From positions 15,083,291-15,147,290 of the forward strand of contig CM065301.1 in assembly GCA_032871835.1 (NCBI GenBank): 64,000 nucleotides of DNA. The letters are read 5' to 3'. The notes under the pieces are model-generated. The model had not been told where the DNA came from. It did not search any database and worked only from the letters and a program-made list of their open reading frames with translations. Numbering within the stretch: the stretch's first letter is position 1; each line of letters starts with the position of its first letter. The DNA is from Dipteronia dyeriana (taxonomy: Eukaryota; Streptophyta; Magnoliopsida; Sapindales; Sapindaceae). The position numbers and the translations under genes were made by a program. Positions 47,037-59,254 of the stretch are shown here, in pieces.

Positions 47037-50000
47037 TCAAGTACCCTTCAAAAATGGTACTTTTTCCTTTTGATACCGTTGAATGGATTCGATAACCTTA
47101 ACAGCAAGTGCCTCATCCTCAGGATAGTATGCAATGGGATCAGACAATAGAGGGAGTGGAAGATTAAGCACACCCTCGAGTGTCGCATGTAGACAATATG
47201 CTGAGTAAGTTATATGATAACCACCTTCTTGGACAATAAGCAACCGCCCATCAGTGTACCTATCTGCCAGGTCACGAACTGTCCTTCCGATCTCTCGATA
47301 ACCTTCCATTGTCAAGCATTGCCTTCCATTTGGATCAAACTACAGGTTAACAACCAGTGTTAATAATCAAGAAACTTCAATGTTCATCAACATTTATGGT
47401 GAACTCTAATCCATTCAAACGGTAGAAAATGTAAAATATCTATTGGACATGAGCCAATTATATTTTTGTGCAAGTTGAGGTGGCCTGAGGCATGTTGCGA
47501 GAGCAAATGCTGATGATGAAGCACAGGAGTTAAGGTTAAATGACAATCCAAAATCACAGTTTACGGAAAAATAAGGAGATCATGCTTGTTTACACTTTAC
47601 ACCACCAGTGTGTAGGCTATTACATTTTCTTTTTCATTCTAAAGTTTTCAAATTATGCATGAGACAACAAGATGATAAACACATATTACAGTAATAGTCT
47701 AGTATAAAAATTCTATTTCAAATCTGATTACAATACATATGTATCAATTGAGAGATCACATGTGGTAAGCCTGACCTCTGGGAGAAACAAATAGGAGACA
47801 CTTAGTTGAACCATAGTATAGGTCTTGATTGGACAATCTAAACCATAGATGCAACCAATTGATATGAACAATAGTCAGTGAACAAAAACAATTCATATGT
47901 TCTGCCTTTATGTGGATTATAACTAAATTCTCATAAAATCCAAATCTAGTGGTTGGTGATCCAAGATTCAGGAGTTAGAAACCAGAATATTCTAGCCTAC
48001 CAAAAACAGCCTATAAACCTGTTTTGGGTTTATTTTCAAACATATGCAGTTCAACCTTCGACTATTAGCTATAAGATTGATCTTTTCCTACTTGAGTGTA
48101 GGGATATAACTGCAGATACATTCCATTGGATCAACTAGCAAATTCAATGGCATGCCAGTAGCCAGACATTTCTAACCTCAACCAAACACTCAAACAAGCG
48201 TCTGAACAATGTTTGCCCCAATGTTTACATTATATAAAATCAACATCAAAAAGTTACACTACAATTTGACAGCATATTTATTCATTCATCTTCATATATG
48301 TTAAGAGCATTTCCTATTTCGCCATTAATATCCTATCGATAAACTACTTCCATCAGCTATTTATCTAAAGAGAGAAAGAAGACTATTGAATTAACCTACA
48401 GTTACGTATTCCATAGATAAAAATAAACTAGGCCTTTCTAGAAATAAGGTTTCCAATGTAAGAATAAGATCTAAAGACAGACAGACACGCACACATAGAA
48501 GAGAAAAAAAGAGAGGAAAAAGTAAGCAAGAACTTCTGCACATGCTTCATTTTGTTCATGACTAAAGCATGATTTAAACAGTAAGACTGGCAAAGAGAGT
48601 CACTACCAAAATTGGCTGCTTTATATGCCTCAGAAAAAAAAAGATGCATTCTCCAGTTCAGTGTGCCAAGCATGTCAGCTAGTGTTTCAAGTATATCAAA
48701 ACTGAAGTACTACAATTTTGGTGTTAGAGAAGTTCAAGTTTAGTCACTATATTAAAAGGAATCAGGAGTCCTAAGTTTAGCAAACTGAAAAAGATATGAC
48801 AACCAAACATATAGCAGTACCAACCAGTTAATTTACTTCACACTTTTCATGAAACCCAACAATTTAGTCTCAAGTCATTGACCTTTAAACCTATATTTCA
48901 TGAAATACCAACAATTACTCTTGATTCATTATCTTTAAACCTATCTTACCATCCTCAAAGCTTCATTACACTCAGATCTCAAAAAAAATAAAAATAAAGA
49001 AAACCCTAGTTGTCATTCTTAACTTTCTAGCACAAATAAGGTCTCATTTTCCTATATGACATGTTGTCTTATTACACTACAGCTTCCCTTTTCAACAGTT
49101 TGTTTCTGTTTTACTTTCCTAATTCAACCTTAAGTCTTTTCAGGATTGTAGACATGTAAAACCAGTGGGAAATAGGCCATATTCCCATCTCAATTTAAAT
49201 AGAAGAAACATAACTCTCACTCAAATCCTACAAAAAAAAAAAAACTTATTAAATGAAATTCACTTTGTAAGTCAAAATTTCTAGTGAGAGTAGAAACATT
49301 AACTTACAGCACTTGAATCTTGGCCAACAACCAAAACTATCATATTAGGATCAAATTTCTGAATTGCTGGGACAACCAATGAAGTCATGGCATACATATA
49401 TCCTTTATCGCCTGTCCCATTTGGTAGAGGTATATTTAAATTATAACCGAATCCCTCTGCTTCACCAATCTCATCAATAGATCCATTCTGTGGATGAGAA
49501 GGACCCCACGAGCCATGGTTCATGTGAAGGGAGATTGTAAGAACTTTATTCGATTGATAGAACCCCTCTGCAGTCCCATTGCCATAATGAACATCAATGT
49601 CTATAACAACTACCTTTCCACACCCCGAATTCGAAGCCAATTGAACTGCTAAACCCGCATTATTAAGAAAGCAGTACCCATCAGCATGAGTAGGCTGAGC
49701 ATGGTGACCAGGAGGTCTCACCAGTGCATAAGCAATTTTTCCATGCCCATCAAGGATATGCTTCATTGCCGATAGAGTAGTACCAGCAGCAAGAAGCGAA
49801 GCACCCCATGAGCCAGGGTTCAAGAAAGTTCCGTCACAGACCATCTTTCCACCCGCTTTATCTGCTTCAACTAGTTCATTTATGTACTCTGGACAATCAA
49901 CAAATGACTACCATATCAGACTACTTAAATCAATTCACAAATAATGAAAACAGGGGGAGCTTTCTTCCCCCCTCTTTTGCGCTATGCATAATTTGATTGC

Positions 50001-50558
50001 CAACAAATCAAAGGAAAATAATGAAAACTTGAAATGCCTACATATTACTAACCCCTTACAAACTTGAATTCCTAAAAAATTTCTAAGTATCAAACTCTTC
50101 ATTTCAGTCAAAATCCCATTCTCAAGTAGTTTGAAAAAAAAAAAAAATACCCAACTGGGAAATTCGATTGAGAATTAATACAAACTAAAAATTATTCAGC
50201 ACAAGTTGATAATATGACAGATATGCTTCAGCAGTTGCATAGAGACAGTTACAAGCATGACATCGAATTCTAATAATTATAAGAATTAAGAAAGAAGAGA
50301 GGGACCTTGTGTGTGAAAAGAGAGCAACTCAGAGAAGAGTGCAGGTCTTCCAGGGTGCCAAGAGACGTAAGATGAGATGGGTCCTCTTTTGAGGATAGAA
50401 AGCATGTTCTTGACTCTGTCGGGGTTCTCTGGGTGGTTTTCAAGCACATCAAGAAAACCCGGGTCCATTCCAGAGTCGAACACGCCTTTTCCGGTGTTGT
50501 GAGTGAGCATTCCCTCGTGCCAGAATAGATTTATACATTCTACTGGGGGTGTAGCCAT
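47037..50558 (-). CDS. HDA8: HDA8-type histone/protein deacetylase
   Basis: Zinc-dependent deacetylase of the RPD3/HDA1 superfamily, removing acetyl groups from lysines. There are three exons: 50558-50306, 49888-49308 and 47339-47037. All introns are GT...AG. Joined length is 1137 bases, 378 residues, matching the family's usual size. The N-terminus has INLFWHEGML and MDPGFLDVLENHPENPDRV. The active site shows RPPGHH (His146/His147), metal ligands in DIDVHYGNGT (Asp183, His185), a third Asp in GQDSSAFDP across the last splice junction, and the catalytic Tyr in QEGGYH (Tyr319). It ends VPFLKGT. The start ATG lies in CAGCCATGG context. No stop or frameshift was found. A copia LTR begins 52 bases upstream on the same strand, so the promoter is probably altered. 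Confidence 0.93.
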
Positions 50559-50609
50559 GGCTGGACAAGCTGGTTACTGCAACAACTGAAGTGGCTTTGG
50601 TGTATTGCC

Positions 50610-51113
50610 CGTAAGGGATTCGATTAATACAAATTCAATACGGATAGATATATAATTAATCCGATTAATCCGAATAATATAATCATGTTTCTATATCATT
50701 ATTAGTCAAACCCTAATATGTATAATATATCCTATATCAATTCAATAGAAAAGAAGCCAATCGAGAAAGTAGAAGTGTACCTGAATATATTGTCGAAAGT
50801 TGGTGGACGGGTTGTGATCTCCTAAATTAACATCACCTTTTTTGAACCCTACAGTTCTATCGTATAATTTGGGGACCATAACCCTAAATATATATAATAA
50901 TCAAATTATTATATGTTGGCTATTTCTAATTCGGTCCCTCAACAAATTAGAAATAACACTCTGGTATCTACACATTAATTCCATGACAATTATACCCTTA
51001 AGCCTTAATACTTTAAATCCTGATTAGATCACTTTAATTTAGGTTTAACCAAAAGATAGCACAACACATTTAATATTCACATGTTTGTCTCAATATGATG
51101 GAATTTTCCAACA
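50610..51113 (-). repeat. 3' LTR (left copy) of the HDA8-proximal copia
   Basis: 504 bases. It is the copy nearest HDA8 and reads towards it. The 155-base block at about 50868-51022 is identical to the other LTR, while the HDA8-proximal 250 bases differ from it at roughly one position in ten. Confidence 0.92.
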
Positions 51114-51127
51114 ATCTCCCACTGGGC
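51114..51127 (-). promoter_or_regulatory. Polypurine tract of copia
   Basis: The complement reads CCCAGTGGGAGAT directly before the minus-strand LTR start, the usual plus-strand primer. Confidence 0.8.
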
Positions 51128-51659
51128 CACATATATAACTTTACAAATGTGTATGACTTTATGAGCTCCAAAATTTTGCTATCACAATTTTAGGGTATAT
51201 CCGAACAATCTCGTCCATTGATTATGCCGACATAGGATCAAAGCGGTTTTCGTCACATTTAGCGTGACTAAACCCATCAATGGTCACGTATACCAACATA
51301 ACCAAATGACATAGATCAATCATGGATGCGTAGCATGGAAATTACATGCAATGTGATCTATACATGTCTATTCCAACTGGGCCTACTTTATTCCTTAGTG
51401 AGATCAAAACTTAACACAATGTAACAAAGTGTAATTAACCAAATACTTTATTTCTGATCAGAAAATATCCAAATACATAAATGCATAAGTATATCCAAAA
51501 TCAAATATAGAGCAATAAAATATAAAATTATACAAACTCCCACTATAATGTGATATCCTCACACAAAATAACACCCATATGAACAGTGTGCTCATGAAAG
51601 ACCTTGGGTGGTAATCCCTTTGTAAGCGGATTCACTATCATGGAGTTTGTCCCAATGTG

Positions 51660-52034
51660 CTATATGAATATATGTCCATTCTGAACTCTTTCCTTCACAA
51701 CTAGGAACTTAATGTCAATATGCTTTGATCTAGATGAGTTCATGTTGTTATTAGAATATATCACTGCTGACTTATTGTCACAATATAGTTTGAGTGGTCT
51801 TTCAATACCCTCTAGAATGTGCAGCCTAGTGACAAAATTCTGCAGCCATATTCCATCATTGGATGCCTCATAGCATGCTACAAACTCTATTGCCATGGTG
51901 GAAGAAGCTATGAGTGTCTGTTTGACACTCCTCCAAGAAATAGCTCCACCAGAAAACAGGTATATGTAGCCTGATATGGATCTCTTACTGTCTTGGCATC
52001 CAACATAAACGGATTCGGAATACTCTATGATCTT
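51660..52034 (-). pseudogene. Copia RNase H, C-terminal part
   Basis: Reading on the minus strand: GCQDSKRSISGYIYLFSGGA, then SSTMAIEFVACYEASNDGIW, LYCDNKSAVIYSNNN and KHIDIKFLVVKERVQ, all standard copia RNase H blocks. It is separated from the RT by the solo LTR at 52035-54202, which cut the gene between the RRSD and EYSES segments. Confidence 0.88.
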
Positions 52035-54202
52035 TGTAAGGACCTTGATTTTATGATTGGCTTATTTCATGACAAACCACACCACATTAGGGATGATTGT
52101 GTAATGGGTAGCTTAGGTCCTCATTGGCAAGCTTCCAAGCATCTCCATGACTTCAAGAGCAAATGGTATATTCACTTGACTTTGCCTCTTGAAGAGTTTA
52201 GGTGCACACACACACATCTCATGCATGCTTTGTTGATCTTGCATTTGTGTTGATATTGTTTATATGTGTGCATCTCTTCACAATCACACTTGCACTTCAT
52301 TTGTAGATTTAAGTGTGGTATTGTGTTGTGTTTGCGCTTGCACGATGGTGTGCTTGTTTTAGCGCGTTGAGTGACCATATGAGAATGTCTCATTCTTCTC
52401 TTGGTTTGGTTATATGGAGTAATGTGTCTAGTTTCAAAAGAGTGTATTTCAATGATTTAAATGTTTTTCAAAACTGACCTTTGTATGGTCTTGTGATCAT
52501 ATCTTTTTATACAATGATTCAAAATGAGTTTTGAATTTTTTTGTACAAACTAGACACCCATACCTTTCCAACGGTATATTATTCGTAATATTTATGATCG
52601 TTTGGATTGGTTTTGAAATCTCCAAAGTGACCACAAAAACAGAGCATCTCTGTTGTTGTCCGTTTCTGACCTTTGTTCACTAAAATGACCATAACTTTTC
52701 TACAGACATCCCAATCATATTTTGTAAATTGTAGTAGAAAGTATACTTCCATACCTTTCCAAAAGTATATTATACGAAAGGTTTGGATGTCGTTTGGTCA
52801 TGTTTTGGGTCGCTCGAAGTTCGAGCTGTTGTGCTGTCTAGCGTGTACCTCGACCTAGACCGCTTTTGGTGCTATGCCTAGCCAGCGACCTAAGCAGCGG
52901 TAATGCCCAGCTATGCCATGCTGCACAGGCCGTGGTCTGGACACTTGCCTAGGCTGCGGCATGCACATCAGTCGTGACGAAACTTTGTTTTCTTCATCCA
53001 AAACGATGTCATTTCACTTGGTCATTATAAATACATCCTTAACTCATCTTCATCATTGGAATGACTCTAAAAAAATGAACCTTAGAGTGAGAGAGAGAGT
53101 TTCTTGAGAGAGAAAGCTTCATTAAAGCTTGATTAACTCTCCAAACCCAAAACCCATCTCCATCTTGCATCATTCTTCATCATATGAGCATGGGTGTTCT
53201 TAGTTTCATGACTAGGTAAGTAAGAACTTCATTGAATATCTTTTATTGTTCTTCTTACTCTAGATTAGGTGTTTATTGCATGATTAAATACCTAAACTCT
53301 AGTTATTGCATATATTTAAGAGTCTTGATAACATGATTGGGTTTGTTTGTTGATAACTTGAATTTAGGACATATTTGCCCTTCTTGCTAAGTCTCTATGC
53401 ATTGTATTTAGACATTATTGATTAGGTCATATTGATTGCATTTTGATGATTGCATTTAATGACCATGCCATGCTTAATGAAAACATATGTTGAAATGACT
53501 TTGTTTGATAACTAGGATATAATGTTGTATAACTATATCTAGTTAAGTCTTCATGAACATTCATTTAGACATTGATATCTAGGAATTGTACTTAGTGACA
53601 TTCTTAAATTCCTAGATAAGCATTTAGTGTTTTTCCTAGCATTATTTGCATGTTTGAATATTCCATCATATTCACATAGGTTGTTGTACTCTTCAAAGAG
53701 TCAAAGTCTTGTGGCTTCTAGGTGAAGTTGCACAAGCAAGTCTAGTCTTGCAACCAAGGGTAGGTTGGCAAGCAATTGGTCAGGTATCCACTGTAAAAGG
53801 CCCGAGGGGTAGAGTAGAAGGTGCTCACGCCAAGAGTAATGGATCAGGGGATATCACTAGGGATTGAACCAAGAGTGGTGAGTGGCGGTGTCCATAGTCT
53901 AAGGTTGTCGAGAGTGAGAGTCCGAGTATCACTTGAGGGTGTAACCTTTTATTCATATAGTGGATTTCTGTGACCGAGTGTGGCGCACTTAACAGCCCGT
54001 GGTTTTTCCCATTTGGAGGGTTTCCACGTATACATCTTGTGTTATTTATATTTTCGCACCTTACACTTGATGTTGTATGTTTGTTTTATTGGGTGAATTT
54101 TGAATATTGACTAATCAAGAAAAATTGGTAATTGACTTGATTAAAACCTATTCACCCCCCTCTCTCTAGGTTATAGACACACACCTTTTTAGGGAATTTT
54201 CA
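52035..54202 (+). repeat. Solo LTR (2168 bp) inserted in copia RNase H
   Basis: The insert starts TGTAAGGACC and ends GGGAATTTTCA. Flanking 5-mers ATCTT (52030-52034) and ATCTG (54203-54207) match at 4 of 5. Removing it brings the two halves of the RNase H reading together. Internal LTR signs include a TATAAATACA box (53027) and a CCGTGGTTTTTCCC...GGGTTTCCACGTATAC segment (about 53998-54032). A CTATTCACCCCCCTCTCT stretch lies near the end. It has no gag or pol. Confidence 0.78.
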
Positions 54203-54207
54203 ATCTG

Positions 54208-55401
54208 TAACTAATCCGATCTTCTATATGTGAGCATATAATCTTTTGTTCTCTTCAAATACCTTATAACTCGATTGGCTGCTATCCAATGATCCATCCC
54301 AGGGTTACTTAAATATATGCCTAACATACCAACAATGTACGCAATATCCGGACGCGTACGCACCTGAGCATACATTAGACTCCCTACAGCTGATGCATAA
54401 AGAACCTTCTGCATTTCCTTAGCCTCAAGGTTACTTTTAGGGCAGTGATTGAGACTGAACTTGTCTCCCTTAGCGACATGGGTGTCGCCAGGTTTGTTGT
54501 CCTGCATGCCAAACCTTTTGAGCATTGTATCGATATAACTCCTTTGTGATAATCCAAGAATACCCCGAGAGCGATCTCGTTGTATCTGAAGCCCCAATAC
54601 AAAGGAGGCGTCACCAAGATCTTTCATCTCAAAATTCTTTAATAGAAATATCTTGGTTTCATGCAACATGCCTATATCATCTGTGGCAAGTAGTATGTCA
54701 TCGACATATAAAACCAGGAATATATGTTTAATCCCACTGAATTTGTGATATACACAATTATCAACAACGTTTATCTCAAAACCAAACGAGATAATCACTT
54801 GATGAAACTTATGATACCACTGACGGGAAGCTTGCTTGAGTCCAAAAATGGATTTTGTCAATTTGTAAACCATATTTTTTATGTCTCCCGACTCAAAGTT
54901 TTCTGGTTGCACCATATAAATTTTTTGGTCATTGTCACCATTGAGAAACGCCGTATTGACATCCATATGATGAAGCTTAAGGTCAAAATGTGCAATAAGT
55001 GTCATGATTGTCCTAAAAGAGTCTTTCGTTGAAACCGGAAAGAAAGTCTATTTATAGTCAATCCCTTCATTTTGGGTAAAGCCTTTAGCTACAAGACGAG
55101 CCTTATACCTCTCCACATTACCTTTCGAATCCCTTTTGGTTTTAAATATCCATTTACAACCAATGGGCTTCGCACCTTCTGGTAATGAGACAAGTTCCCA
55201 AACCTTATTGTCTTGCATAGACTTATACTCCTCATTCATGGCATCAATCCACTTTTGAGAGTAGGAACCCTGCATGGCTTGATGGAAGTTGATTGGATCA
55301 TTTTCCATCATTCCAATGTCTTCCTCATGTTCCTGGAGAAATACGTAAAAATCATCCGGAATAGCATTTCTCTTTTCTCTAGTGGATTGCCTTAATGACA
55401 C
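54208..55401 (-). pseudogene. Copia reverse transcriptase, broken
   Basis: The region contains KPIGCKWIFKTKRDSKGNV, YKARLVAKGFTQ, HHMDVNTAFLNGD, SIFGLKQASRQWY and the active site YVDDILLATDD. It also has RSYIDTMLKRFGM and YASAVGSLMYAQVRTRPDIAY. A TAG near 55047 separates the first and second parts. The frame otherwise runs well for 264 codons, then stops at the solo-LTR junction. Confidence 0.9.
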
Positions 55402-55504
55402 TGGTTCTTGAGGTTATTGAGTTTGTTCCTCAGGAACAATTACCTCATCTTGAATGGGGGGTTGTTCAACATTGTCTGGTTGAAGATCCATATTTGCTTT
55501 TTGA

Positions 55505-55860
55505 TCAATGACAGGTATAGAAACCTGCACATTGAGAAACCTGCACATTGTGAAAAGCGATAGTAGGAATCATAACCGATTCTTCCTCAAAGACAATGTC
55601 TCTGACCTTATTTCTCCCCCCAAACTCAACATCCTCAAAAAAATGTTGCAGTTCTCGTTTCAAAAATTGACCTAAGTATGGGATCATAAAACTTATAGCC
55701 CTTAGATCGCTTAGAGTAGTCAATAAAGTAGCTGCTCAAAATTTTGGAATCCAATTCTCTTTCATGTGACTTGTAAGGCCTTGCCTCAGCTGGATATCCC
55801 AAAATGTGAAAATGCTATAGACTAGGCTTTATGCTTGTCCAAAGCTCATAAGGTGTTTAG
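55505..55860 (-). pseudogene. End of copia integrase region
   Basis: Pieces readable on the minus strand in changing frames, such as YKSHERELDSKILSSYFIDYS, RSKGYKFYDPILRS and FFEDVEFGG, match the linker after the integrase core. The catalytic core and zinc-binding part upstream are not found between here and the gag fragment, so a large deletion is inferred near 55900-56100. Confidence 0.7.
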
Positions 55861-56109
55861 TAGATTCATTATTCTCTCTCTTTTTGCCCTTATCCTTAGA
55901 GGTGCTAGCCAAATGAGCAATTTTCGGTCATATCTTGCTTTAGTCTCTCTTCCTCTTACACATAATAAGAAATGAGCTAATTAAGAGTAATCTGACTGTA
56001 TTGTGTAGGAAGTGATATTATTACCAAATGCACGAGCAAGTCGTCAGACAGCTCGAGCTTCAGTGCCTTAAGCTTAGAAGCAATATGAGACATTTCCATA
56101 ATGTACTCC

Positions 56110-56403
56110 CTAATGTTCCCTTTGCCTTTGTACTTCATAGAAATCAAGCTTTGCAAATGCAGTGCTTGTTTTTACCTTATCGTTTTTCGTAAAACGCTTT
56201 TCAATTTCGGTTAGGAACTCTTTGGCTTTGGTTATCTTTTTAGATACCGCACCCCTTAATGCCTTTGGAATGTCGCGCTTGATGATCATAAAACTCATGT
56301 GATTTGAGCAATCCCACTTCTCAAAGTTCTTCCTATTATCAGGAGAACTTGCATCCGTAAGAGAAGTGGGTTGCTCAACCCAAAATGCAAGGTCCAGGTC
56401 CAT
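56110..56403 (-). pseudogene. Copia gag fragment (UBN2-type)
   Basis: It starts MDLDLAFWVEQPTSLTD and continues with NFEKWDCSNHMSFMIIKRDIPKALRGAV, the capsid-like gag of many plant copia elements. It ends at a stop after 97 codons, without a zinc knuckle. A Tyr/Phe-rich extension is frame-shifted beyond. Confidence 0.8.
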
Positions 56404-56577
56404 GCAGCCGAGAACAATGAGTATGTTCTCCTTCCAAATTCTTTAAGTTGATCCCATTAAACATGGGTATAGAGTTAGTATTAGCAGATATAGTAAAACA
56501 TTAGTTTGAAAGAGAACAAAACAAACACACAAACATGCTCACATTAATAACCAAATACAATAATCAACAAATTCAAA

Positions 56578-57565
56578 TAATGGTAAGTCTCATCTCAAGA
56601 TACCTAGCACAACATTAATATCAAGTCTTTGGACAGTAATATTAATTGTAAGTGGTACTCTTGTTGTAGTGATCAAACATTGATAATAATTAATGTCAAA
56701 TAATAAATCTATCTTTGGATCGACTTATTATTCACATGTAAAACCTTATAATCGTTACATATTTATCACCACTGGTGTGTGTGCAATTCACCCAAGTATT
56801 AACCTTCCTTTGAGCTGACTAATACTCGCATGAATTTACACACACACAAACATCCAACATCCCTCATGAATAATCTACACAAGAGAGGTCACTTTGGTGA
56901 CTTCTTGCTTCAATTGGCCCATTTAGAATGATAGACCACTTTATTTAACCATAAAATATATACCAAATAATGGTCGGTCCTATCTTAAGATACCTAGTAC
57001 AACATTAATATCAAGTCTTTGGACAATAATATTAATTGTAAGTGGTACTCTTGTTGTAGTGATCAAACATTGACAATAATTTATGTTAAATAATAAATCT
57101 ATCTTTGGATCGACTTATTATTCACATGTAAAACCTTATAATCATCACATGTTTACCACCACAGATGTGTGTACAATTCGGTCAAGTATTAACCTTCCTT
57201 TGGGCAGGCTAATACCTGTATGAATTTATATACACACACTTGATACTCTTTTAGTAGTGATTAAACATTGACAATAATTTATGTCAAATAATAAATCTAT
57301 CTTTGGATCGACTTATTATTCACATGTAAAACGTTATAATCGTAACATGTTTACCACCACAGATGTGTGTGCAATTCGACAAAGTATTAACCTTCCTTTG
57401 GGCCTGTAAACACCTGCATGAATTTACACACACACGAACATCCAACATCTCTCGTGAACAATCTACACAAAAGATGACATTTTGATGACATCTTGTTTCA
57501 ATTAGCCCATTTAGAATGATGAACTACTTTATTTAACCATAAAAGGTATATCACCAAATATTTGA
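56578..57565. repeat. Three tandem copies of a ~270-390-bp unit in the copia leader
   Basis: The blocks TCTATCTTTGGATCGACTTATTATTCACATG, GTATTAACCTTCCTTTG and TTTACACACACAC recur at about 56709, 57101 and 57298. Copies 1 and 3 extend to a CATTTAGAATGAT...TATTTAACCATAAAA block (ending near 56970 and 57545), whereas copy 2 stops short. It lies between the primer site and gag. Confidence 0.85.
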
Positions 57566-58705
57566 ATTTGAGTTGAGCCTTAAAATAAAATAAAATAAAA
57601 TAAATTTATTTTATTTTATCAAAATTATAAAAGTGCCCATGATTTTGTAAAATTACAAAAGGCCCCTCAATTTTAAATAATTAAATTTTGGCCCAAAATA
57701 TTTGAAATTTACAAAGTGACCCTGTAACTTTTAAATAATTATAAATCTACCCCAAAATTTTTCCACAATTGCAAACAGGCCTTAAAAGTTTTAGAAATTA
57801 TAAATTGATCCCGAAAGTTTATCAAAATCACATAATGGACCAAATAAATTGCAAAACAGTCCCTCAAGAATATAAAATTCTCCAAAAATGGCCCAATGCA
57901 AAACTATGGTCTGAGACCTGATTCTTTGCCGTTCACTGCCCCAAAGACCACCATCTTGTCACCTGAAGGCAACGAAGCACGATAGAGCAGGAGTCGACGG
58001 CCTGTAAACCAAGATCGACGATCGACAATCGACGAAGACCAAAACCGATCCAAAACCCTATCGAGCCACAGCGGCAGAAGGCGGAATGGATCACCCGATC
58101 TGGACGTGGACCGAACGACAATCCTTCTTCTGGCAGTGAAATCGTACGGGTCGATCACAAAACTCACCGGAAAATTCAGACCTGGTTTGGCATTGACTGA
58201 GATGGAGAAAACTGATTTGGGCGGCTGAGCTCGGGACCGACGATGGATATGAGTTGAAGGAGATGGAATCGGGTATGGATGTGACCCTCAAACCAAAGAA
58301 CCACAGATTTGGGTTAATCTGATTCAATACCTAAATCCAGATCGAGAAACCCACCAACTTAGAATACTTAGATCAAATGATCTAATGATCAAAACGTGAT
58401 CTGACTCCTCAATCTCATCTCCGTGTTCATCCACCGAATAAATCCATTCATATAACTCACAAACACAAACACAAACAAAACATAACATATTCATGTATTC
58501 AACATATATTTGACAATAAATATGTTTCATAAGCAGCTAATGAACGAAATATATTTAAGTAAAAATACATACTCATATTTATCATCAAACAATAACCGAA
58601 TCCAAATCCAAAATACTGAAACTCAAGCAAATTTCACACAAGATGATCAAAACCTTTTTTTTTAAACCAAAATCCAAATCTTAATTCTCAAGAATCGATC
58701 ATGGG
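57566..58705 (-). other. Copia untranslated leader
   Basis: A degenerate series of A/T-rich units with GGCCC/GACCC motifs (57600-57900), then a GC-richer segment (57900-58330) with overlapping frames of 60-90 codons. I recognise no protein family there. Its place between primer site and gag suggests leader, possibly with captured sequence. Confidence 0.5.
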
Positions 58706-58719
58706 TGGCTCTGATACCA
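58706..58719 (-). promoter_or_regulatory. Copia primer-binding site
   Basis: The complement reads TGGTATCAGAGCCA, two bases from the 5' LTR, the usual initiator tRNA-Met primer site. It fixes the orientation of the element as minus. Confidence 0.9.
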
Positions 58720-58721
58720 CT

Positions 58722-59249
58722 TGTAAGGGATTCGATTAATACAAATACAACATGCATAGGTATATAATTAATCCGAATAACCTAAATATGCTTCTATATC
58801 ATGATTAGTCAAACCCTAATATATATAATATAACCCATGTCAATTCAAGAGAAAAGAAGTAAATCGAGAAAGTGGAAGCGTACCTGAATCTATTGCCGGA
58901 AGTTGATGGACGGGTTGCGATCTTCCAAATTAACACGACCTTTCTTGAACCCTACAGTTCTATTTTGCTTTGTTGATGGGGATACAGACAAAACAAAACT
59001 TCGTGTAATTTGGGGACCATAACCCTAAATATATATAATAATCAAATTATTATATGTTGGCTATTTCTAATTCGGTCCCTCAACAAATTAGAAATAACAC
59101 TCTGGTATCTACACATTAATTCCATGACAATTATACCCTTAAGCCTTAATACTTTAAATCTTAATTGATTCACTTTAATTTAGGCTTAACCAAAAGATAG
59201 TACAACACATTTAATATTCACATGTGCCATATGATGGAATTTTCTAACA
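58722..59249 (-). repeat. 5' LTR (right copy) of the HDA8-proximal copia
   Basis: 528 bases. Compared with the left LTR it has about 33 extra bases near 58962-59003 (GCTTTGTTGATGGGGATACA...). Confidence 0.92.
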
Positions 59250-59254
59250 TTGCC

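Larger units (their letters stand above)
50610..59249 (-). mobile_element. Ty1/copia LTR retrotransposon directly upstream of HDA8
   Basis: Both ends are defined: the 5-bp duplication TTGCC is perfect (50605-50609 and 59250-59254). The minus-strand LTR starts TGTTGGAAAATTCC or TGTTAGAAAATTCC and ends in the complement of (T/C)GTAAGGG; the first base of the left copy has changed from T to C. Primer site and polypurine tract are present. The internal region keeps a gag fragment, the end of integrase, RT and a split RNase H. Protease and most of integrase are missing, so it cannot move alone. Confidence 0.95.

Noticed and set aside
47340..49307. Extra exon within the long second HDA8 intron
   Set aside because: The flanking exons join in frame at GQDSSA/FDPNGR exactly as in the family, and the summed length is the usual one, so no exon is missing.
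52673..53107. Two 61-64-codon plus-strand ORFs
   Set aside because: They lie inside the 2168-bp solo LTR and show no protein features.
57904..58530. Four overlapping minus-strand frames as a possible captured host gene in the copia leader
   Set aside because: No protein family recognised, and overlapping frames in a GC-richer leader are expected by chance.
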